Source of the DNA: Bacteroides fluxus YIT 12057
GTDB lineage: Bacteria > Bacteroidota > Bacteroidia > Bacteroidales > Bacteroidaceae
NCBI RefSeq assembly: GCF_000195635.1
Contig: NZ_GL882697.1
Location: forward strand, 34,598-98,597
DNA length: 64,000 nucleotides
Direction of reading: 5' to 3'
The notes beneath the pieces were generated by a model. That model was not told the DNA's origin. It searched no databases and saw nothing but the letters and a program-made list of their open reading frames with translations. Shown piece after piece: positions 59,443 through 64,000 of this stretch (position 1 is the stretch's first letter; the number at the start of each line of letters is the position of its first letter). The translations under genes and the position numbers were made by a program.

Positions 59443-61221
59443 ATGATGAAAAAGGAAATTAAATTCAGTCTTGTTTATCGGGACATGTGGCAATCTTCCG
59501 GTAAATACCAGCCTCGGGTTGACCAGTTGGTACGTATAGCTCCGTTAATTATTGAGATGGGCTGTTTTGCGCGAGTTGAAACTAACGGAGGAGCTTTTGA
59601 ACAGGTGAATCTTTTATATGGAGAAAACCCTAATAATGCTGTTCGTGCTTTTACGAAACCTTTTAGAGAAGCGGGGATTCAGACACACATGCTTGACCGT
59701 GGTTTGAATGCGCTGCGTATGTATCCTGTTCCGGCAGATGTGCGTCAGTTGATGTATAGGGTGAAGCATGCGCAGGGAGTGGATATCACCCGCATCTTCT
59801 GCGGACTGAACGAGACTAGAAATATTATCCCTTCCATTAAATATGCCTTGGAGGCGGGTATGATACCTCAGGCAACACTTTGTATCACTTACTCTCCCGT
59901 ACACACCGTAGCGTATTACGCCGGGATTGCCGACAAGCTGATTGAAGCGGGAGCACCTGAAATCTGTCTGAAAGACATGGCAGGTATAGGTCGTCCGGGA
60001 ATGTTGGGAGAGCTGGTTAAGACTATCAAGGAGAAACATCCTGAAGTGCTGATACAATATCATGGACATAGCGGGCCGGGATTGTCTATGGCGTCCATTC
60101 TTGAAGTCTGTGAAAACGGTGCGGATATTATAGATGTGGCTATGGAACCCATGTCATGGGGTAAGGTTCATCCGGACGTCATCTCTGTGCAGGCCATGCT
60201 GAAAGATAAGGGTTTCCAAGTGCCCGATATCAACATGAAAGCTTACATGAAAGCTCGCGCCATGACCCAAGAATTCATTGATGATTTTCTGGGATATTTC
60301 ATGGATCCTACCAATAAGCATATGTCCTCGCTTCTGTTGAAGTGTGGATTGCCCGGAGGGATGATGGGTTCCATGATGGCGGATTTGAAAGGTGTACATT
60401 CCGGTATCAATATGATATTGAGGGGTAAAAATGAACCGGAACTCAGTATCGACGACTTGCTTGTCATGCTTTTCGATGAAGTGGAATATGTATGGCCTAA
60501 GCTCGGTTATCCTCCTTTGGTAACTCCTTTCAGCCAGTATGTGAAGAATGTGGCATTGATGAATGTCATGCAGTTGGTGAAAGGTGAGGAGCGTTGGACG
60601 ATGATCGATAACCATACTTGGGATATGATATTGGGCAAGAGCGGACGTCTTCCGGGTACGTTGGCACCGGAAATTGTAGAACTTGCCAAAGCCAAGGGGT
60701 ATGAGTTTGTCGATACCGATCCGCAATTGAATTACCCGGATGCGTTGGATGAATATCGCAAGGAAATGGATGAGAATGGCTGGGAGTACGGAGAAGATGA
60801 CGAAGAACTCTTTGAGCTGGCTATGCACGACCGCCAGTATCGTGATTTCAAGTCGGGGGCTGCCAAGAAGCGTTTCCAGGACGAACTGCAACGTGCCAAG
60901 GATGCAGCTATGGCAAAAAGCGGTTATTCGGAAGAAGAAATCAAGAAGTTGAAACGTGCCAAGGCAGACCCGGTCATTGCTCCTGCCAACGGACAGGTGC
61001 TTTGGGAGGTTTCGGTAGAGGGGCCTTCATCAGCGCCTTTCATCGGTCGTAAGTATCAGCATGATGAAGTGTTCTGTTATCTTTCTACCCCTTGGGGGGA
61101 ATACGAGAAGATATTGCCTGGATTTACCGGACGTGTGGTTGAAGTTTGTGCACAGCAAGGTGCCAATGTGCGTAAGGGGGATGTGATAGCCTATATTCAG
61201 AGAAGTGATATTTTTGCATAA
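59443..61221 (+). CDS. OadA/PycB-like carboxyltransferase lacking a biotin site
   Basis: A 592-aa protein. An HMGL-like TIM barrel (~1-290) shows the metal and catalytic residues: Asp in VYRDMWQSSG, the Lys of EICLKDMAG and the His pair in YHGHSGPGL. A PYC/OADA domain follows, then a linker with many Lys/Glu. The C-terminal biotinyl-like barrel (EVSVEGPSSAPFIG, PGFTGRVVEVCAQQG) has TPWGEYEK where the biotin Lys motif AMKM is expected. It could use biotin bound to another protein, or have lost biotin dependence. No other carboxylase subunit is adjacent. It sits alone with a strong terminator. Confidence 0.88.
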   Translation: MMKKEIKFSLVYRDMWQSSGKYQPRVDQLVRIAPLIIEMGCFARVETNGGAFEQVNLLYGENPNNAVRAFTKPFREAGIQTHMLDRGLNALRMYPVPADVRQLMYRVKHAQGVDITRIFCGLNETRNIIPSIKYALEAGMIPQATLCITYSPVHTVAYYAGIADKLIEAGAPEICLKDMAGIGRPGMLGELVKTIKEKHPEVLIQYHGHSGPGLSMASILEVCENGADIIDVAMEPMSWGKVHPDVISVQAMLKDKGFQVPDINMKAYMKARAMTQEFIDDFLGYFMDPTNKHMSSLLLKCGLPGGMMGSMMADLKGVHSGINMILRGKNEPELSIDDLLVMLFDEVEYVWPKLGYPPLVTPFSQYVKNVALMNVMQLVKGEERWTMIDNHTWDMILGKSGRLPGTLAPEIVELAKAKGYEFVDTDPQLNYPDALDEYRKEMDENGWEYGEDDEELFELAMHDRQYRDFKSGAAKKRFQDELQRAKDAAMAKSGYSEEEIKKLKRAKADPVIAPANGQVLWEVSVEGPSSAPFIGRKYQHDEVFCYLSTPWGEYEKILPGFTGRVVEVCAQQGANVRKGDVIAYIQRSDIFA

Positions 61222-61230
61222 AATGACTAG

Positions 61231-61290
61231 GGGAAGCCTCGTTCTTGCCGGAAGGGTAAATCCGGGCAGGAAAGAGGCTTCCCTGTTTTT
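61231..61290 (+). terminator. Terminator of the OadA-like gene
   Basis: The arms GGGAAGCCTC (61231-61240) and GAGGCTTCCC (61274-61283), with an inner CTTGCC / GGGCAGG pair, are followed by TGTTTTT. It also lies at the 3' end of the convergent kinase gene. Confidence 0.85.
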
Positions 61291-63973
61291 ATTTCAGCCA
61301 TTTCTTCACTGTGTCTTTGAGAATCTCTTGTACGAAAGGCTTTGTCAGAAATTCATTGCAGCCTGCGTCTAAGGCGGCTTGCCTGTCGTGTTCGTACGCA
61401 TAGGCGGTAAGGGCTATGATGGGGATGTCCGGGGAAAGCTCGCGGATGATACGTGTGGCGTCCAGACCTCCGAGATTCGGCATTTTCATATCCATAAAGA
61501 TTAAGTCTGGGCGTATCTTCTCAAACATGGTGACGGCTTCCATGCCGTCTTGGGCATGTTCAAGATGGTAAGTGCTTCCTAATATGGCTTTTATCAGCAC
61601 GTAATTGCTATGCGTGTCCTCGGCAACCAAAATGGTAGGTACGGAAGAATGGGGTACTTCCTTTTTCTTTGGGAGGCATTCTCCGTTTTCCTTACTTGTC
61701 GTGGTGCTGTCATTGTCATGTTCCATGCCTTTTCCACTTTCAGGAACTCTTTCTTCGGAGTCTTCTTGTACTTCTCCTTCTTTTTGTGGTGCTGTCAGAG
61801 GAAGGATAAAAGTGAATGTGGTTCCTTTCCCTATTTCGGAACTGACGGATATGTTGCCTCCCATCCGCTCTATAATGGTCTTGCAGATGGATAATCCCAA
61901 TCCTGTACCCTGTGCAAAGGTGTTTACCTTGACGAAGCGTTCGAATATCCGGTCCAGCTTGTCAGCCGCAATGCCGCTGCCGGTGTCATTGACATGGAAT
62001 ACCACATAATCCCCCTCGCGGTGATAGCCATAGCTTATCTTCCCGTTGGTGGTGAATTTGAAAGCATTTCCTATGAGATTGGAAACTACCTGGAAGAGGC
62101 GGTTTTTGTCTCCGTCGATAACGATACCCTCGTCGGAGGATTCGTAAATGAGTTCCACTCCTTGGGGACAACGGAAAACATGAGCGTCGTATATTTCCTT
62201 GCAGAGTGAATGCAGGCGCACCGGCGTGATGGTGAACTCCACAATGCCCGCTTCGATTTTTGACAAGTCAAGGATTTCATTGATAAGTTGCAGCAGGCGT
62301 TCATTGTTTACTGCTACAATCTCGTAATAATTCAGGCGTTCATCAGCATCCGTACTTTCTGCAATGATGCGGGAGAAACCTACGATGGCATTGAGAGGTG
62401 TCCGTATTTCGTGGCTCATGTTGGCGAGGAAAGCGGATTTCAGCTGGTCGGAAGCTTCTGCCTTCTCTTTGGCTACCAACAACTCGCGTTTCATGCGTTC
62501 CATCTCGGTGATGTCCCACTCGATACTCAACAGGATGGGAGAGAATTCACTGCTTTCAATCTTCATTTTCCGTTTGTCGAGGTAAATGGATTTTCCGTTA
62601 ATGTCATGCTCCTCCGCTGTCCAGTGCATTTCTTTTCCTGTTTCGGCTATTTTGATGTCCTGCTCTCTTTTCCTTTTTGCCGTTTCCAAAGGATAGAAAT
62701 CAAAATCGTCTTTGCCCAAAGCCTCGGTCATCTTGATTCCCCGGTTGTAGGATTCACGGTTCCGGTAGATGTATTTGAAGTTGTTGCTGATGTCTTTCAC
62801 CACAATGCCTGCAGGGAGATTTTCGATGATTTTGTCCAGAATCCGGTTGAAGCGTTTCACTTGTTGTTCGTGCCGGATGCGTGACGTGACGTCCCTTCCG
62901 AATGTCCAGACGGTTCCTTCACCTTTATCACTGGTCACCCAGTATGCATTTCCCTCTATGGCAAGCACTTCCGGACACAATGGCAATGGATTGTGGACTA
63001 TGTAGCCTTGGGCGGTATCACCGCGTTTAACGCTTTCGGCAAATTCTTTCCATGATTTTTCATCTCTTCCGTACGAAGGTAAATCATATATTTTTAGTTT
63101 GGTGATGTCCTGTGTGTCACCAATGCCATGCCTTTCCTTGAAACAGCGGTTGCCGAATATCAGCGTGCCGTCTTCATGGACGGAGTATATGTCTTCTGTG
63201 GAGTTGTTGATGGCATGCGTCAGCAGATTGATATCATTGCGCCGTTGCTGTATGTCGGTGATGTTCTGCACATAGCCTTCTAAAATAATGTTCTTGTCTT
63301 TATCATATTCACGTGCAAAGGTCTTGAGGCGGGTATAGTAGATGTGCTCTTGAAAACAGATGCGGTAGTCTATGCTGTTTTCCAAGTTTCCCTGCAGGTT
63401 GTCCTTCAGCCAGTTGGTGAAACTTTTCCGGTCTTCGGGAAGAATCAGCTTCAGATAGTCGTCCAGACTGGTTTCCTGTACCTGTTCTGTACTTAGTATA
63501 TCGGTGTGCCCGCTATATGTAAAGGTTTTGGTATCGGAACTGTACAGCCAGTTCCCGATGAGCGCGGCTTTCTGTATTTCATTCAGTTCCTGGTTTTTTC
63601 TTTCAAGTTCCAGCTTGCGCAAGCTACGTTCCGTGATGTCCCGGTATTGGCAGAGTACCATTCCGTCGAACGGATACATGATGCATTTGAAAAAATAGGT
63701 CGTATTGCCCAATGTCATTTCATAATTGCGGACGGAACGTGTCTTGTGGGTCAGCACTTTATGGAACTCCGGATAGATCTGTGCGTAAGTGGATGGGGGA
63801 ATCAGGCTGAGCAGGTTTTTGCCCAGCAACTTGTCTTCCTTCATAAACCAAAGGTCCACGTTATAAATCGCAATGTCTATACAGATTCCATTCTTATCCA
63901 GAATAATCATGGTGTCTGATGTCAGCTTCAACAACCTTTCGGTGTTTTCCGCATTTTTCAGAATGTTTTTCAT
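61289..63973 (-). CDS. Soluble PAS-domain hybrid histidine kinase
   Basis: An 894-aa protein without transmembrane segments. Four PAS-like domains occupy ~1-510: the first has DTMIILDKNGICID, and later PAS units end in the D-I-T linkers YRDITERS, VQNITDIQQR and SIEWDITEMER. Then come HisKA (NMSHEIRTPLNAIVG), HATPase (NLIGNAFKFTTNG, GTGLGLSI) and, after a charged linker, a receiver domain. The receiver has acceptor Asp in LIFMDMKMPN and LTKPF. No response regulator or target gene is next to it. A cytoplasmic redox, oxygen or ligand signal is likely. The start codon at 63973 is 27 bases from the window edge, so its promoter is not visible. Confidence 0.93.
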   Translation of the reverse strand: MKNILKNAENTERLLKLTSDTMIILDKNGICIDIAIYNVDLWFMKEDKLLGKNLLSLIPPSTYAQIYPEFHKVLTHKTRSVRNYEMTLGNTTYFFKCIMYPFDGMVLCQYRDITERSLRKLELERKNQELNEIQKAALIGNWLYSSDTKTFTYSGHTDILSTEQVQETSLDDYLKLILPEDRKSFTNWLKDNLQGNLENSIDYRICFQEHIYYTRLKTFAREYDKDKNIILEGYVQNITDIQQRRNDINLLTHAINNSTEDIYSVHEDGTLIFGNRCFKERHGIGDTQDITKLKIYDLPSYGRDEKSWKEFAESVKRGDTAQGYIVHNPLPLCPEVLAIEGNAYWVTSDKGEGTVWTFGRDVTSRIRHEQQVKRFNRILDKIIENLPAGIVVKDISNNFKYIYRNRESYNRGIKMTEALGKDDFDFYPLETAKRKREQDIKIAETGKEMHWTAEEHDINGKSIYLDKRKMKIESSEFSPILLSIEWDITEMERMKRELLVAKEKAEASDQLKSAFLANMSHEIRTPLNAIVGFSRIIAESTDADERLNYYEIVAVNNERLLQLINEILDLSKIEAGIVEFTITPVRLHSLCKEIYDAHVFRCPQGVELIYESSDEGIVIDGDKNRLFQVVSNLIGNAFKFTTNGKISYGYHREGDYVVFHVNDTGSGIAADKLDRIFERFVKVNTFAQGTGLGLSICKTIIERMGGNISVSSEIGKGTTFTFILPLTAPQKEGEVQEDSEERVPESGKGMEHDNDSTTTSKENGECLPKKKEVPHSSVPTILVAEDTHSNYVLIKAILGSTYHLEHAQDGMEAVTMFEKIRPDLIFMDMKMPNLGGLDATRIIRELSPDIPIIALTAYAYEHDRQAALDAGCNEFLTKPFVQEILKDTVKKWLK

Positions 63974-64000
63974 GTCTTTTTTCCCAGTATTTAGATTTAT

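Overview
The window reads as Bacteroides DNA, most likely of the B. fragilis group. Several upstream regions carry the Bacteroidales -7 promoter element TAnnTTTG, there are SusC-type TonB receptors, and a full CTnDOT-type conjugation module is present. It splits into two parts: about 1-35,150 is the right part of an integrative conjugative element (ICE), and about 35,250-64,000 is ordinary chromosome. The junction is a tRNA-Lys(UUU) gene at 35,252-35,324 with a tyrosine integrase beside its 3' end. The left end of the ICE is outside the window.

ICE, left to right. The window opens inside a truncated VgrG gene (type VI secretion spike) with a small AT-rich gene after it. The sensor kinase / sigma-54 activator pair rteA-rteB follows directly. 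In CTnDOT this pair sits behind tetQ; here T6SS cargo precedes it. Next come a small RibD/DHFR-like gene and the mobilization genes mobC-mobB-mobA on the minus strand. A 755-bp regulatory region holds an oriT-like set of inverted repeats, phased decamers and six 40-bp tandem repeats. A plus-strand transfer operon then runs from traA to traQ: ParA, DUF3408, TraD, TraE, TraF, the TraG ATPase, two small genes, TraI to TraO, the TraP primase and TraQ. It ends in a lysozyme gene broken by a frameshift.

The right third of the ICE is on the minus strand. A Septu-type defence operon (HTH regulator, PtuA ATPase, PtuB HNH nuclease and an unknown third gene) lies between the transfer operon and a conserved accessory block. 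That block contains a methyltransferase-like protein without a usual NPPY motif, a DUF4120 protein, several proteins of unknown function, a di-zinc peptidase and a large Cys-cluster protein. The integrase gene follows, and a possible small RNA lies between the accessory block and the integrase.

Chromosome. Divergent promoters serve tRNA-Lys and ettA. A TonB receptor, a surface lipoprotein and a secreted DRGH nuclease follow and could form a nucleic-acid scavenging locus. After a non-coding stretch with a very large perfect hairpin comes an Oar-like TonB receptor. Then, on the minus strand, lie a rarA / hydroxyacid dehydrogenase / EEP phosphatase operon, a DUF5686 outer-membrane protein and a divergent WecB-like epimerase. 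A plus-strand TRIC-like channel, a minus-strand M16 peptidase, an orphan ECF sigma factor, an OadA-like carboxyltransferase without a biotin site and a soluble PAS hybrid histidine kinase complete the window.
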